A stretch of 64,000 nucleotides of DNA. Source: Microcoleus asticus IPMA8 (GTDB lineage Bacteria > Cyanobacteriota > Cyanobacteriia > Cyanobacteriales > Microcoleaceae). The first letter of the stretch is position 1; each line of letters opens with the position of its first letter. The position numbers and the translations under genes are program-made. Shown here piece after piece: positions 25,108 to 34,355 of this stretch. The stretch lies in contig NZ_SRRZ01000008.1 of the NCBI RefSeq assembly GCF_013179805.1, forward strand, positions 1 to 64,000. Reading direction: 5' to 3'. The notes below the pieces were generated by a model. That model had not been told where the DNA came from. It saw only the letters and a list, made by a program, of their open reading frames with translations, and did no database searches.

Positions 25108-26697
25108 TCAAACTGCTGATTTTGTTTCAGGTAATGATTTGACATTTTCCTGCAAATGTGCATTGGCGATCGCCAGCACAGGCTCATCGTCCCTGTGTTC
25201 CTCATCAATATCAATGGGAATTTGGCAAGAAATCAGTTCTGTGACGATGCGATCGCCCAGAACATCTTCCCAATCCTGCAACTGTTCTCTGGCTTTGATC
25301 GGTGTATTGATAGCTACGTCTACGCCCATTTGCTGAAGGTTGAGGCTGTGGGCTGTCGATCGGCGGTTGACACACTCCACCAGCCAAACGCTCAATCCGA
25401 CTGCTGCCATCAAAGGCAAGACAATCCGATAATCGCGGGTTAATTCAAACATCAATAGGATGGCTGTCAGCGGTGCTCTGGCACAGCCGGCGAGCACGGC
25501 GGCCATTCCCACCATTGCGTAGGCGGGAGGGCCGGCGACTCGATCGCTCATTGCCGGCAGCATTTCCAAAAAGAGTCCGTAAGCCGAACCCAGGGAAGCT
25601 CCCAAAAACATCGCCGGAGCGAAGATACCGCCCACTAAACCGCTGCCGAGGCTGATTGCTGTCATCGCCAGTTTGACAAACAGCAGCAGCAGCAGCAAAG
25701 GCAAGGAAAATTTAACATCTTGGAGCATTGCTTGGACTGTTTCGTAGCCAACACCCAAAATTTGAGGAAATTGCAGGGCCACTAAGCCGACGCAGGCCCC
25801 GCCGATGATGGGCTGAAGCGGCCGGGGCAGTTGTCCGAGCCAAGCAAATCCTCGGATTTTGCCTTGAAAACAGCGATCGGCTAATTGAATTGCTTCTGTG
25901 TAGGCTAGAGACACTCCGCTCGCCAAAAGTCCCAATCCCATGTACAGAGGCAGTTCTAGGGGGCTGCGGACATCGTAGACTGGCAAAGAAAAAGCCGGCT
26001 GAGCTCCCAAGCAGATTTGAGCGATGAGCGCGGAAACTACCGCCGAGAGCAAGACAACGCTGACTGACGAAGTGGCAAAGGTGCTGCCGAGCACGACTTC
26101 TAAGGCAAAGAATACTCCGGCGATGGGAGAGTTAAACCCGGCGGATAAACCTGCTGCTGCTCCGGCGCCGAGGAGCAAGCGCTGCCGTTCTGGGGAGAGC
26201 TGCAAAACTTGAGCCAGCAGCATTCCGAAGTTGGCGCCGATTTCGACGCTGGGGGCTTCCGGGCCGAGGGAGGCGCCGGTGCCGAGGGAAACTGAGGCTG
26301 CCATCATTTTGGTGATGGGTTTGAGGGGGGAGAGTTCTTGCAGGCCGCGGGTGGCTGCAATTAAGGAAGACATATTCGGGCCAAAGTCCCGAAACCGCCA
26401 GCGCATCAGCCCGATGATGACTCCGCCGAGGGTGGGAATGCAGGCTAGCGTCCAAGAGCCTTTCGAGGCGATCGCCCCCATGAAGTCTTCCAGCATCAGG
26501 CTGTGGATGAAGTGGATGAGATAGTGAAAGGTGACGACGCCTGCGCCCGTAACTCCCCCTATGACTAGGGAGAGGATGAGCAGGAGGGTTTCTGGGCTGG
26601 GGTGCAGGCGGTTGAATAGCGGGCTTAGGCGGGAGGCTTGGGGAGTTGCTGCGGTTGGCCCGGGTGGCGGCAGATCCACAGGAGGGGTGACTCTCAT
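25108..26697 (-). CDS. ClC family chloride channel/antiporter
   Basis: A 529-residue membrane protein with the ClC fold. The selectivity-filter segments are GTGASLGPEAPSVEIG (gating Glu in GPEAP) and GSGLVGGIFAPAMFLG (GxFxP type). About ten to twelve hydrophobic helices run to residue 450. The C-terminal tail of about 80 residues is too short for a CBS pair. ClC proteins exchange chloride for protons or conduct chloride. The upstream intergenic stretch of 400 bp holds no other gene. Confidence 0.93.
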   Translation of the reverse strand: MRVTPPVDLPPPGPTAATPQASRLSPLFNRLHPSPETLLLILSLVIGGVTGAGVVTFHYLIHFIHSLMLEDFMGAIASKGSWTLACIPTLGGVIIGLMRWRFRDFGPNMSSLIAATRGLQELSPLKPITKMMAASVSLGTGASLGPEAPSVEIGANFGMLLAQVLQLSPERQRLLLGAGAAAGLSAGFNSPIAGVFFALEVVLGSTFATSSVSVVLLSAVVSALIAQICLGAQPAFSLPVYDVRSPLELPLYMGLGLLASGVSLAYTEAIQLADRCFQGKIRGFAWLGQLPRPLQPIIGGACVGLVALQFPQILGVGYETVQAMLQDVKFSLPLLLLLLFVKLAMTAISLGSGLVGGIFAPAMFLGASLGSAYGLFLEMLPAMSDRVAGPPAYAMVGMAAVLAGCARAPLTAILLMFELTRDYRIVLPLMAAVGLSVWLVECVNRRSTAHSLNLQQMGVDVAINTPIKAREQLQDWEDVLGDRIVTELISCQIPIDIDEEHRDDEPVLAIANAHLQENVKSLPETKSAV

Positions 26698-27099
26698 TTA
26701 GCGGTTAATTCTTCTGTGAGAAGTTAGATAAATATTACATTTTATTTCTTTTTTTAATTTTGAGTGATTTTACGGGAATTGACAAGTTAATTAAGGCGTA
26801 TTTTAGGGGGGGGATTTTTGGGGCTGGCGGTTGGGATGGAATGACCGATTAAGAGAGTCAGCACATTTGGCGCAATTGTATTCTCAGTTACATTCAAACT
26901 TAGATAGACTCTCGCGATAATGCTAATTAAGTATATTTACAGTGTTGGCGCTTGGGGCGATCGCATCAGTGAACTTGTAATATCGTATAACTCCATGAAA
27001 CACAACATTCCGATTAAAGAATTGGTGATTTGAGATTTTACCTTAAAACCACAAATCTCAAACCACAAATATCAAATCTCAAATCCCTCGCGCATAATA
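26698..27099. other. Intergenic upstream region of the ClC gene
   Basis: No gene is seen. The region contains AT-rich sequence, one GCGATCGC site near 26958 and a degenerate AAATCTCAAACCAC repeat near 27045-27085. Confidence 0.4.
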
Positions 27100-28536
27100 T
27101 CAGATCGGTTGTTGAGTGGGCGGGATTCTTGGTCTGGGTTTGGCGATCGACATTAGCGGATCCCCGATGGTGGCTACTTTCCAGGGAGGGGATTCTAGCT
27201 GGCGTGCTGCGATTAAAAAGGGTGCCCCTCGCTTCAGGCGATCGACCATTAATTTAGGCGGAATAAATGCAGATAAAAGAGGTTCGTTGACGCTGCCAAT
27301 ATATGCGTAAGCACCATTTTGTAGCCACCTTCCGGCAACGGTGTTTGTGTCATCTGGGGCTGCTGCTGACCAACTGTGGATCATGTGGATTGCTGCGGGA
27401 AATTGGAGTTTTGGTATGTCCTCGACAGAAGCGTCGCCGTTGCCGACTTGAAATGATTTTGGATAGCCTTTGGAATTCATTAATATTAAGTCAAATCTCC
27501 AGGGTTTTGAGGCTAAACTCCGCCACTTTTCCAAGCTAGATTCGGGTTTCTGCACTACTTCGACATTCAAACCTATGGTATTTAGTCCGCTAGCTGCTTC
27601 CTCCATTTCATATTTTCCCCAATTTCCTTCCTTGGGGTAACTGTCATAAAGCATGGCGGTTTCGGTATCGAGAAATAACGCGCACATGGCTTGATAGATC
27701 GATCGTACTTCGGAGCCGTAAATCCAGCCGACAGCCGCCCAGCGTTCGCCGTTGGGGTGCCTTCCCAAACCGTCGGTAACGGCTAGTTGTTCGTCTGGTT
27801 TTTCAGGAGATTGATATTTTACGGCTAGTTGGCGTACAATGGTTATTGTGTCGATCGGGTCTGCGAGTTGAGAATAAAAAAATCCGGTTGATTCGACGGC
27901 TTTTGTAATTGCTGTTTGCAGAGTTTTCCACTGTGTATTATTAAGGGTATCGTTGGGTTTTCCGAAGTTGCCTTCTAGAAATACTAAAGGTTGACCGTGA
28001 GCGGCTGCTAAGGCAACTGCTGCTGAGCGTGCGGGGTCATTTTCTGATGTGATTACTACTCCTGGCGGCTCCCAGCCGAGTTGCGTCCATTTTGCTTTTA
28101 AGGTTTGAGTATCGGTGGCATTCCAGGCTGCTGCTGCGGCGTTCCGCATTAATTGTTGGAGTTTTTGACCTTTTGGCAGTTGCTGTTTGATGCTTGGCAA
28201 ACGCACTATTTCTTCGGGTTGAAAGCGCTGCAAAAACATGGGCGCATATTTTTTGTCTTCGATGAGAATAGGCCAGTTTCCTTTGAGATTCCATTTTTGG
28301 ATTGCTGCTAAGAATGTGGCTTCGTCGGGTACTAAAACTATGCGGTTAACTGTTGGTATGTTGGATCGGATGATGGCGGCTCGAAGGCCTGTTTGAATTG
28401 GCCAGGGTTCTTGTTTGGCTGAGGCGGGAAGTTGAAAGGGTTTTGTGAGAAAGCTGCACGCTGTTAATTGCTGTGACAAGCATAAAAATAGTGTTAATAC
28501 TAGCAGTATAATTTGTAGTCTTTTGTGAAATTTCAT
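27100..28536 (-). CDS. Lipoprotein of unknown function
   Basis: A 478-residue exported protein. The N-terminus has a positively charged start, a hydrophobic core and a lipobox (LTAC), predicting a lipid-anchored envelope protein. The body is soluble alpha/beta. The C-terminal part (HMIHSWSAA, YAYIGSVNEPLLSAF, then IGDPLMSI) is reminiscent of the C25-like/TIGR03790 group of exported proteins, but no catalytic Cys-His pair was identified with confidence. Function is therefore left open. It stands about 60 bp from an ICMT-like methyltransferase gene on the same strand. Confidence 0.75.
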   Translation of the reverse strand: MKFHKRLQIILLVLTLFLCLSQQLTACSFLTKPFQLPASAKQEPWPIQTGLRAAIIRSNIPTVNRIVLVPDEATFLAAIQKWNLKGNWPILIEDKKYAPMFLQRFQPEEIVRLPSIKQQLPKGQKLQQLMRNAAAAAWNATDTQTLKAKWTQLGWEPPGVVITSENDPARSAAVALAAAHGQPLVFLEGNFGKPNDTLNNTQWKTLQTAITKAVESTGFFYSQLADPIDTITIVRQLAVKYQSPEKPDEQLAVTDGLGRHPNGERWAAVGWIYGSEVRSIYQAMCALFLDTETAMLYDSYPKEGNWGKYEMEEAASGLNTIGLNVEVVQKPESSLEKWRSLASKPWRFDLILMNSKGYPKSFQVGNGDASVEDIPKLQFPAAIHMIHSWSAAAPDDTNTVAGRWLQNGAYAYIGSVNEPLLSAFIPPKLMVDRLKRGAPFLIAARQLESPPWKVATIGDPLMSIAKPRPRIPPTQQPI

Positions 28537-28595
28537 TTTTTAACCGCAGATTGAAGCAGATTAACGCGGATTAACGCAGATGCAGAGGGGTTCTG

Positions 28596-29111
28596 TTAAT
28601 AGATTCCGGGAAGTAGTTTTTTGACTCGCTGGCTGTATTGTGAATAGTCTGGATATTTTTCGGTTAACCAGGTTTCTTCGCGGCTGGCTTTAATGTCGAA
28701 AAATATTATTAATATTGGGCTGGCTATTAAGTGGGATATGCTCATTTGAAAAAGTGTCCAACCGAGGGCTGCTAAAATTAAGCCACTGTATAATGGATGT
28801 CGCACTATTCCGTAAATGCCTGTTTGGATTAATTCTCCGTTTTCTATGGGATACGGTAAAGGTGTGAGGTTTTTTCCTAAGTCTATCAATGCTTTGATGA
28901 TGAAAATTAATGCGGTTAAGCCGAGAATACTTGCTACAATCCAGGTAAGAGCAAGTAATTGAGTTGATTGAATTTTAAATCCTGGAAGTTGATAAACTGG
29001 TAAGATTGCAAATCCTGCGAGCAATGCTCCTTGAAGCAAAACTAAATATTCGCCGCGACTGTTATTGCGCCAGCCTTTGCGCGTGAATCCCCAGTCAGTT
29101 AAGATTTTCAT
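28596..29111 (-). CDS. Isoprenylcysteine carboxyl methyltransferase-like membrane protein
   Basis: About 171 residues with four or five membrane helices. The C-terminal SAM-binding signature is YGIVRHPLYSG, with EETWLTEKYPDYSQY, as in ICMT/PEMT-like methyltransferases. The start at MKILTDWGF (29111) is used; the frame extends upstream, but that part is encoded by a GGAAGAAGG repeat tract and is not protein-like. The substrate is unknown; bacterial members methylate small lipophilic or thiol substrates. Confidence 0.8.
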   Translation of the reverse strand: MKILTDWGFTRKGWRNNSRGEYLVLLQGALLAGFAILPVYQLPGFKIQSTQLLALTWIVASILGLTALIFIIKALIDLGKNLTPLPYPIENGELIQTGIYGIVRHPLYSGLILAALGWTLFQMSISHLIASPILIIFFDIKASREETWLTEKYPDYSQYSQRVKKLLPGIY

Positions 29112-29114
29112 AAT

Positions 29115-29187
29115 AGAAGGAAGAAGGAAGAAGGAAGAAGGAAGAGGGAAGAGGGAAGAAAGGAGAGGGGAGAAGGAAGAGGTGAGA
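29115..29187. repeat. Purine-rich GGAAGAAGG tract
   Basis: A strand-asymmetric run of GGAAGAAGG/GGAAGAGG units just upstream of the methyltransferase start. A similar tract lies at 44960-45048 in the cta operon. Confidence 0.7.
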
Positions 29188-29280
29188 ACAAAGTGAACTG
29201 TAGGTTGGGTAGAGTGAAGTAAAACCCAACCTACGGCGAACAGCGAACAGTCAACAGTCAACACTCAACAATTAACAAAT

Positions 29281-30240
29281 TTATTCTCGCCAAGGACGTG
29301 TCATTAATTCTAATTGGTTGACTTCATCTTGGCTCAAATTCCAGCCTAATGCGCCTGCATTTTCTTGGGCTTGTTTGGCGGTTTTGGCGCCGGGAATGGG
29401 AATGACTCCGTTTTGGCATATCAACCAGTTTAGGGCAACTTGGGCGGGAGTTCGATCGCGCTTTTTGCCCATCTTCCGCAGCGTGGACATGACTAATTCA
29501 ATTTTGTCGAGGCCGCTTTTGCTGAAGCGGGAGTCCATTTTGCGGGCTCCTGTAGGTGGTTCTTGGGCTGTGTATTTGTCGGTGAGCAATCCTTGGGCTA
29601 AGGGGCTGTAAGCTAAAATTGTGACCCCCAATTCGCGGGCTGCACTCACAATTCCTTGTTTTTCTACTTGCCGCGACAGCAAGGAGTACCGGACTTGATT
29701 TGTTGCTAGGGGAACGCCTCTGGCTGCTAGTATTTTGTGGGCTTGGCGCATCTGTTCTACTGAATAGTTGCTGACTCCTACTGCTTGAATTCTGCCTTGT
29801 TTTACTTCGTCGGCTAAGGCGTTCATCAGGGTTTCTTGACTTAGTAAAAAAGCAAACGGCCAGTGCACTTGGTAGAGGGCTATTTGTTCTACTTGCAAGC
29901 GTTTTAAGCTGGCACTCAAAGCGTCGGAAACAGATTTTCCTGTAATCCGCCAAGGTAGGGGGCCGAATTTGGTGGCTATTTGCACGGGTTGGGTGGTTTT
30001 TTTGAGAAACTGCCCCAGTAATTCTTCTGACAAGCCGTTACCGTAGACTTCGGCTGTGTCGAAGAAGTTGACTCCGCTGTCTAGGGATGTTTTGAATGCT
30101 GCTTCGACTTCGGCAGCGCCGTAGTTGCTGCCGTAGTTCCAAAATAGTTTGTCGCCCCAAGCCCAAGTTCCGACGCACAGGGGAATGACGGCTGGGCCGT
30201 TTTGTCCTAGGGTAATGGTTGTCACGGTTGGTAAATCCAC
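29281..30240 (-). CDS. Aldo/keto reductase
   Basis: A 319-residue NADPH-dependent oxidoreductase with a TIM-barrel. The catalytic tetrad is visible: Asp61 and Tyr66 in FFDTAEVYGNG, Lys in QIATKFGPL and His in YQVHWPF. The C-terminal cofactor region (VIPIPGAKTAKQAQENAGAL) fits the AKR family. No signal peptide. The physiological substrate is unknown. It is divergent from the PucC-family gene. Confidence 0.92.
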   Translation of the reverse strand: MDLPTVTTITLGQNGPAVIPLCVGTWAWGDKLFWNYGSNYGAAEVEAAFKTSLDSGVNFFDTAEVYGNGLSEELLGQFLKKTTQPVQIATKFGPLPWRITGKSVSDALSASLKRLQVEQIALYQVHWPFAFLLSQETLMNALADEVKQGRIQAVGVSNYSVEQMRQAHKILAARGVPLATNQVRYSLLSRQVEKQGIVSAARELGVTILAYSPLAQGLLTDKYTAQEPPTGARKMDSRFSKSGLDKIELVMSTLRKMGKKRDRTPAQVALNWLICQNGVIPIPGAKTAKQAQENAGALGWNLSQDEVNQLELMTRPWRE

Positions 30241-30375
30241 AGTTATTGATTCTCTTTATTTTTATATGAATTTATACGAATAATCGCGATCGAGCTTCTA
30301 GCCGGGGGAGGAAACGTGGCTGGTGGCGATATCTCAGTTACTATAAATGCAAATGCTGTGTTTATTTGAATAGTT

Positions 30376-31809
30376 ATGTCGATCGACCGTTTGCCAGATT
30401 CAAGATTAACAGATTCCGCGACTCCTGCCATCAAGAGAGTTTCCCTCGTGACGATGTTCCGGTTGGGTTTGTTTCAGATGGGATTGGGCATGATGTCGAT
30501 TTTGACGCTGGGGGTGCTCAATCGCGTGATGATTAAAGAGTTGGCGATTCCGGCTACTGTGGTGGCTGGTACGCTGGCCATGCACCAGTTTGTCGCCCCG
30601 GCTAGGGTGTGGTTCGGGCAAATGTCTGATGCTAAGCCTTTGTTTGGCCATCACCGCACGGGTTATGTGTGGGTAGGAAGCGTTTTGTTTGTGATTTCTG
30701 CTTTTTTGGCGGTACAGGTAATGTGGGGCTTGGGCGGCAGTTTGGAGGCTGTGGGGTGGACGACTGCTACTTACGGTTGGGTGGGTTTGTTGGGTTTGAT
30801 TTTTGCGCTTTACGGTATTGCTATTTGTTCGAGTTCGACTCCTTTTGCTGCTTTGTTGGTGGATGTTTCGGATGAGGAAGATCGATCGAAGTTGGTGGGT
30901 GTGGTGTGGTCGATGCTGATGGTTGGTATTATTATCGGGGCGATTATTAGCAGCGGTTTGCTGAAGCAAATTGATGGGGATGTGTCGCGCGAAGTGTTGC
31001 AGGCTTCGATTAACGGTTTGTTTGTGAAGGTGCCGGCGCTTGTTTTACTGTTGGTGGGGATTGCGACTTTTGGGGTTGAGAAAAAGTATTCGCGGTACGG
31101 GGTGCGATCGAGCGCAGTGAATCGAGAAGATAAAATTACTCTGGGAAGTGCGCTGCGGATTTTGACTGCTAGCCGTCAAACCGGTTTATTTTTTACTTTC
31201 CTGCTGATTATGACAATTTGCTTGTTTATGCAGGATGCGGTTTTGGAACCTTACGGCGGGGAAATTTTTAAGATGCCGATTTCGGAAACTACTCGCTTGA
31301 ATGCTATTTACGGTACTGGTACTCTGATCGGTTTGGGTACTACTGGTTTTTTTATTGTGCCCCGAATTGGCAAGCAAAATACGATTAGGTTGGGCTGTTT
31401 GTCGGTGGCGACTTGTTTAGGTTTGATTATTTTATCGGGATTCACAGGTAATCCAATTGTGTTTAAGTCGGCTTTAATGTTGTTTGGTTTAGCTTCGGGA
31501 ATTACAACGACTGGTGCGCTGAGTTTGATGTTGGATTTGACTGCTGCGGAAACTGCGGGGACTTTTATTGGTGCTTGGGGTTTGTCGCAGGCGATGGCGC
31601 GGGGTGTGGCGACGGTTAGCGGCGGTGCTATTTTGGATTTTGGCAGGAGTTTGTTTGGGGTGCCGATGTTAGCTTACGGGTTAGTTTTTGCTGTGCCGGC
31701 TGCGGGTATGATTCTGGCTGTTTGGCTGTTGGGTAGGGTGGATGTTGGGGAGTTTCAGGATAATGCTAAAAGTGCGATCGCCACTATTTTGGAAAATGAA
31801 TTAGACTGA
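30376..31809 (+). CDS. PucC/LhaA-family (BCH) transporter
   Basis: A 477-residue protein with about twelve membrane helices. The conserved N-terminal segment (FRLGLFQMGLGMMSILTLG, then FGQMSDAKPLFGHHRTGY) identifies the PucC/BCH group of major facilitator-like proteins, linked to bacteriochlorophyll/chlorophyll delivery or light-harvesting assembly. In cyanobacteria several paralogues exist and their cargo is not settled. The start at 30376 gives the normal length. Confidence 0.9.
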   Translation: MSIDRLPDSRLTDSATPAIKRVSLVTMFRLGLFQMGLGMMSILTLGVLNRVMIKELAIPATVVAGTLAMHQFVAPARVWFGQMSDAKPLFGHHRTGYVWVGSVLFVISAFLAVQVMWGLGGSLEAVGWTTATYGWVGLLGLIFALYGIAICSSSTPFAALLVDVSDEEDRSKLVGVVWSMLMVGIIIGAIISSGLLKQIDGDVSREVLQASINGLFVKVPALVLLLVGIATFGVEKKYSRYGVRSSAVNREDKITLGSALRILTASRQTGLFFTFLLIMTICLFMQDAVLEPYGGEIFKMPISETTRLNAIYGTGTLIGLGTTGFFIVPRIGKQNTIRLGCLSVATCLGLIILSGFTGNPIVFKSALMLFGLASGITTTGALSLMLDLTAAETAGTFIGAWGLSQAMARGVATVSGGAILDFGRSLFGVPMLAYGLVFAVPAAGMILAVWLLGRVDVGEFQDNAKSAIATILENELD

Positions 31810-31861
31810 TGTTTTGTCAGTTGGTCGGTGTCAGTTGTCAGTTGGCCTGTGGCAGTTGTTA

Positions 31862-31908
31862 GTTCCAATACTCAATAACCAATAACTAATAACCAATAAC
31901 TAATGACT
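31862..31908. repeat. TAATAAC/TAATGAC repeat supplying a start codon
   Basis: Repeats of AATAACCAATAACTAATGACTAA type end in the ATG (31903) of the next gene, so its start codon and first codons (ATG ACT AAT) are repeat sequence and no ribosome binding site is visible. Confidence 0.7.
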
Positions 31909-32733
31909 AATTTTTGGGATTCTATTTTAAGTTTTGCACGGGTTACTGTCGAGAGAGTCGGACAGAAGTTGTTGCAAGATTTCGGTTCCGTGCAAGCGGA
32001 TGAGAAGGATGACGGCAGTTTGGTTACGAAATCCGATAATTGGGCGGATGCGGAGATTAGAAGTGCGATCGCATCTGCTTTTCCCACTCACGGGATTTTA
32101 AGTGAGGAAGGAGAACAGGTTTTCCCAGATACTGAATGGTGTTGGGTTGTCGATCCTTTGGATGCTACAACTAATTTTGCTAGGGGAATTCCGATTTGGG
32201 GTATTTCTTTGGGTTTGTTGTATCGCGGAACTCCGGTTTTTGGCTACGTGCATTTGCCGCCAATTAATCAGTCTTTTCACGGTTTTTGGGCACCTGATTT
32301 GGCGGGCGGCGTGTTTGACAATATGCCTCAAGGTGCGTTTTTAAACGGGCAGCACATTCGGCCGAGTGCTGATAAAATGAGCGGCAATCATTTTTTTAAT
32401 TTGTGTTCGCGGAGTGTGGGAATCGGGCCTCATCTTCCGAGTAAAGTTCGGATGTTGGGCATGGCTAGTTACAATTTTTTGACTGTGGCTTCGGGTGTGG
32501 CTATGGGAGGGGTGGAAGCGACTCCGAAAATTTGGGATATTGCGGGGAGTTGGGTAATTGTGAAGGCTGCTGGTGCGGTTTGGTTGCCGCTGGAATCCCA
32601 GGGGATTTTTCCGCTGGAAGTGGGGAAGAATTACGGTAGGATTTCTTATCCGACTTTGGTGATGAATCGGCAGGAGTTGGTGTCGGTGTTTTTGCCGTTT
32701 GTGGAGGCTTGGAAGAAGAAAAAAATGGGGTAA
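31903..32733 (+). CDS. Inositol monophosphatase family protein
   Basis: A 276-residue lithium-sensitive-type phosphatase. The metal/substrate motifs are VTKSDNWAD, LSEEGE, DPLDATTNFARG and C-terminal KIWDIAGSW, all in order, so it should be active on a sugar or inositol phosphate. The exact substrate is unknown. The start ATG is formed by a heptanucleotide repeat tract; internal starts are possible but the motif spacing fits this N-terminus. Confidence 0.9.
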   Translation: MTNFWDSILSFARVTVERVGQKLLQDFGSVQADEKDDGSLVTKSDNWADAEIRSAIASAFPTHGILSEEGEQVFPDTEWCWVVDPLDATTNFARGIPIWGISLGLLYRGTPVFGYVHLPPINQSFHGFWAPDLAGGVFDNMPQGAFLNGQHIRPSADKMSGNHFFNLCSRSVGIGPHLPSKVRMLGMASYNFLTVASGVAMGGVEATPKIWDIAGSWVIVKAAGAVWLPLESQGIFPLEVGKNYGRISYPTLVMNRQELVSVFLPFVEAWKKKKMG

Positions 32734-32789
32734 TTTAGGTGAATCGAAGCTATCCCGTAGGAAATCGAACAATTGTTAAATAAAACTGC

Positions 32790-32946
32790 AGGGCAGGCGT
32801 AACGGAGGAGTCTCCCACGCCTGCCGTGCTGTTTGGAAGAAATATACCGACCGATGACCGATGGTTTTAAGTATGCCTACTCTTGTCTATTTCTGGCAAT
32901 CTGCGATCGGGTGGTTTTGTTTTACGTCGATCGGGTGATGCGGTGC
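32790..32946 (+). repeat. Dispersed intergenic repeat, copy 1 (about 155 bp)
   Basis: It begins GGGCAGGCGTAACGGAGGAG and includes TCTCCCAC, ATATACCGACCGATGACCGAT, a CTGCGATCGGGTGGTTT part and ATCGGGTGATGCGGTG. A similar segment in the same orientation and order lies at 35063-35217. No coding capacity. Confidence 0.75.
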
Positions 32947-33028
32947 TGGTACAATTTGTGGTAACTTTTCCACGAGGTATTATCTCTAGGAAATAAAATT
33001 ATGCCCGTTTTCAAGTAGAGGCACATTG

Positions 33029-33169
33029 GAAAATACGTTTACTGCGGTGTTGGAAAAAGTAGATGAGTGGTATATTGGCTAGGTTGAAGAGTTAGCCTCT
33101 GGGAAGATACAAGAATAAACCTTGAAAGAAACTTGGAAAAGTCTGCGATTTGCGATCGGGCTAATCATG
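33029..33169 (+). pseudogene. HicB-like antitoxin remnant
   Basis: A reading frame with two in-frame stops translates as TFTAVLEKVDEWYIG, stop, VEELASGKIQE, stop, TLKETWKSLRFAIGLIM. The pattern TAVxEK-x-WYIG-x-VEELxGxxxQ-x-TLxExxxxLxxAIxLI is that of HicB antitoxins, so this is a decayed HicB gene. Its end overlaps the 3' end of the oppositely oriented PIN gene. No HicA frame is seen beside it. Confidence 0.55.
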
Positions 33170-33730
33170 ATAGCACAATTCTCGCATCCGATTTGCTGAC
33201 AGCGGCAGTCCCAATTCTACCAGCGTTTGTAAATACTCGTCAGGCGTTTTTGGCGGATTTTTGAGCCTGATTCTTTGTTTCTCGGCTGCTTTGCATACAC
33301 CTTCAAACTTTAAGTTGAGAAAGCGCAGAATTAACTGATCTGGGTGCAGCGGTTGAATGTTATATTGTTTAAGATTCTCAGCAGGAAAATCCCTGAGATT
33401 GAAAGTAACGATAAAATCCGCCCGAGAATGAATTGCTGCTGCTAGAACGTGCCGATCGCCCGGATCGGGAAGTTCCAACTCTGGTATAATTGTCTCGTAG
33501 CCAGTCACCACACAATTTTTAATGCTTGCATTCATCAGATTTTTGGTTCTGGCAAGCTGTTCTAATGTGAGATTTGGATTGTTTTGAAGCACGTTTCTCA
33601 TCCACTCGCCGTGAATCTCTTCTGTCCACCTCGGCTCAAACACATCACCAACTGCTAATTCCATCAGAAAATCGCGGAGTGCGGCTGAATACAAAACATT
33701 AGCATCGCAGACAACTTTTACAATTTCCAT
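33161..33730 (-). CDS. PIN-domain toxin-like ribonuclease
   Basis: A 189-residue protein with an N-terminal PIN domain. The acidic residues are in VVCDANVLYSAAL (first Asp), a Glu in the middle and GDRHVLAAAI / ADFIVTFNLRDFP (C-terminal Asp residues), a complete catalytic set for a metal-dependent RNase. Members next to a small DNA-binding protein act as type II toxins. It follows the antitoxin-like gene on the same strand after 3 nt, a tight toxin-antitoxin arrangement. Confidence 0.88.
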   Translation of the reverse strand: MEIVKVVCDANVLYSAALRDFLMELAVGDVFEPRWTEEIHGEWMRNVLQNNPNLTLEQLARTKNLMNASIKNCVVTGYETIIPELELPDPGDRHVLAAAIHSRADFIVTFNLRDFPAENLKQYNIQPLHPDQLILRFLNLKFEGVCKAAEKQRIRLKNPPKTPDEYLQTLVELGLPLSANRMRELCYHD

Positions 33731-33733
33731 GAG

Positions 33734-34204
33734 TTAGTCGTACAAACCGAGTGCTTCTGATTCTGCGACAAGTTCGTCAAGTATTTTACTTCTTTTGTCA
33801 TAATCCTGCTTTTTATATTTCATTACATCTTCATAACGTATTCGGCGACAGGTACTTACCATTTTGTAAGGAATTTCGCCAGAATCTAGCAACTTCCACA
33901 CATACTCGCGCGAGACATTCAGTATGGCCTCAACCTGCCAGATATCGAGTTCCTCAGTAATTGGAATCATGTTAACAGTATTGCCGCTGCTTGTCTGTTG
34001 CAAAATTGCTAACAGTAATGGCAACGCTGCGGCAGGTATGTCAATTGTCTTTCCCTCTTTTTCGTTTAATATCAATTTTAGGGATTCGCCAGACGGATGA
34101 TTTTGTAAGTGCGATTCTAAAGCGCGGCTGCTGGTTTTGGCAACCGCTGCTTCTGCTGCTGTCGGCAAAGCAGGTGCTGAGTCGGGATCTCCGGTGAATG
34201 TCAT
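33734..34204 (-). CDS. Antitoxin-like excisionase-family DNA-binding protein
   Basis: A 156-residue protein. The C-terminal half is a MerR/excisionase-type winged helix (LDIWQVEAILNVSREYVWKL, then GEIPYKMVSTCRRIRYEDV). The N-terminus is a variable Ala/Ser-rich stretch and a middle segment that could bind the toxin. It directly precedes the PIN gene, as an antitoxin that binds its own promoter would. A toxin-neutralising role is inferred from position. Confidence 0.85.
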   Translation of the reverse strand: MTFTGDPDSAPALPTAAEAAVAKTSSRALESHLQNHPSGESLKLILNEKEGKTIDIPAAALPLLLAILQQTSSGNTVNMIPITEELDIWQVEAILNVSREYVWKLLDSGEIPYKMVSTCRRIRYEDVMKYKKQDYDKRSKILDELVAESEALGLYD

Positions 34205-34309
34205 GTTAATTTGGGGGTGAGAATAACAGGCGATCGACTACGATCGTAGCAATTTTTTTGCGAGGCGATCGCACTTGATGGAGCCAGCAAAATAACAGAT
34301 GCTGGGATT

Positions 34310-34332
34310 GGGACACAACAATGTTGTGTCCC
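34310..34332. repeat. Palindrome of the dispersed family, AT variant
   Basis: Perfect arms GGGACACAACA and TGTTGTGTCCC around a central A. Relative to the GGGACACGGCA...TGCCGTGTCCC members, two bases in each arm change together so that pairing is kept. Confidence 0.7.
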
Positions 34333-34355
34333 TAATGCAAAATGAATTTATTGCC

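Noticed and set aside
26132..26455. Frame antisense or offset within the ClC gene
   Set aside because: His/Arg/Pro-rich shadow of a GC-rich membrane gene.
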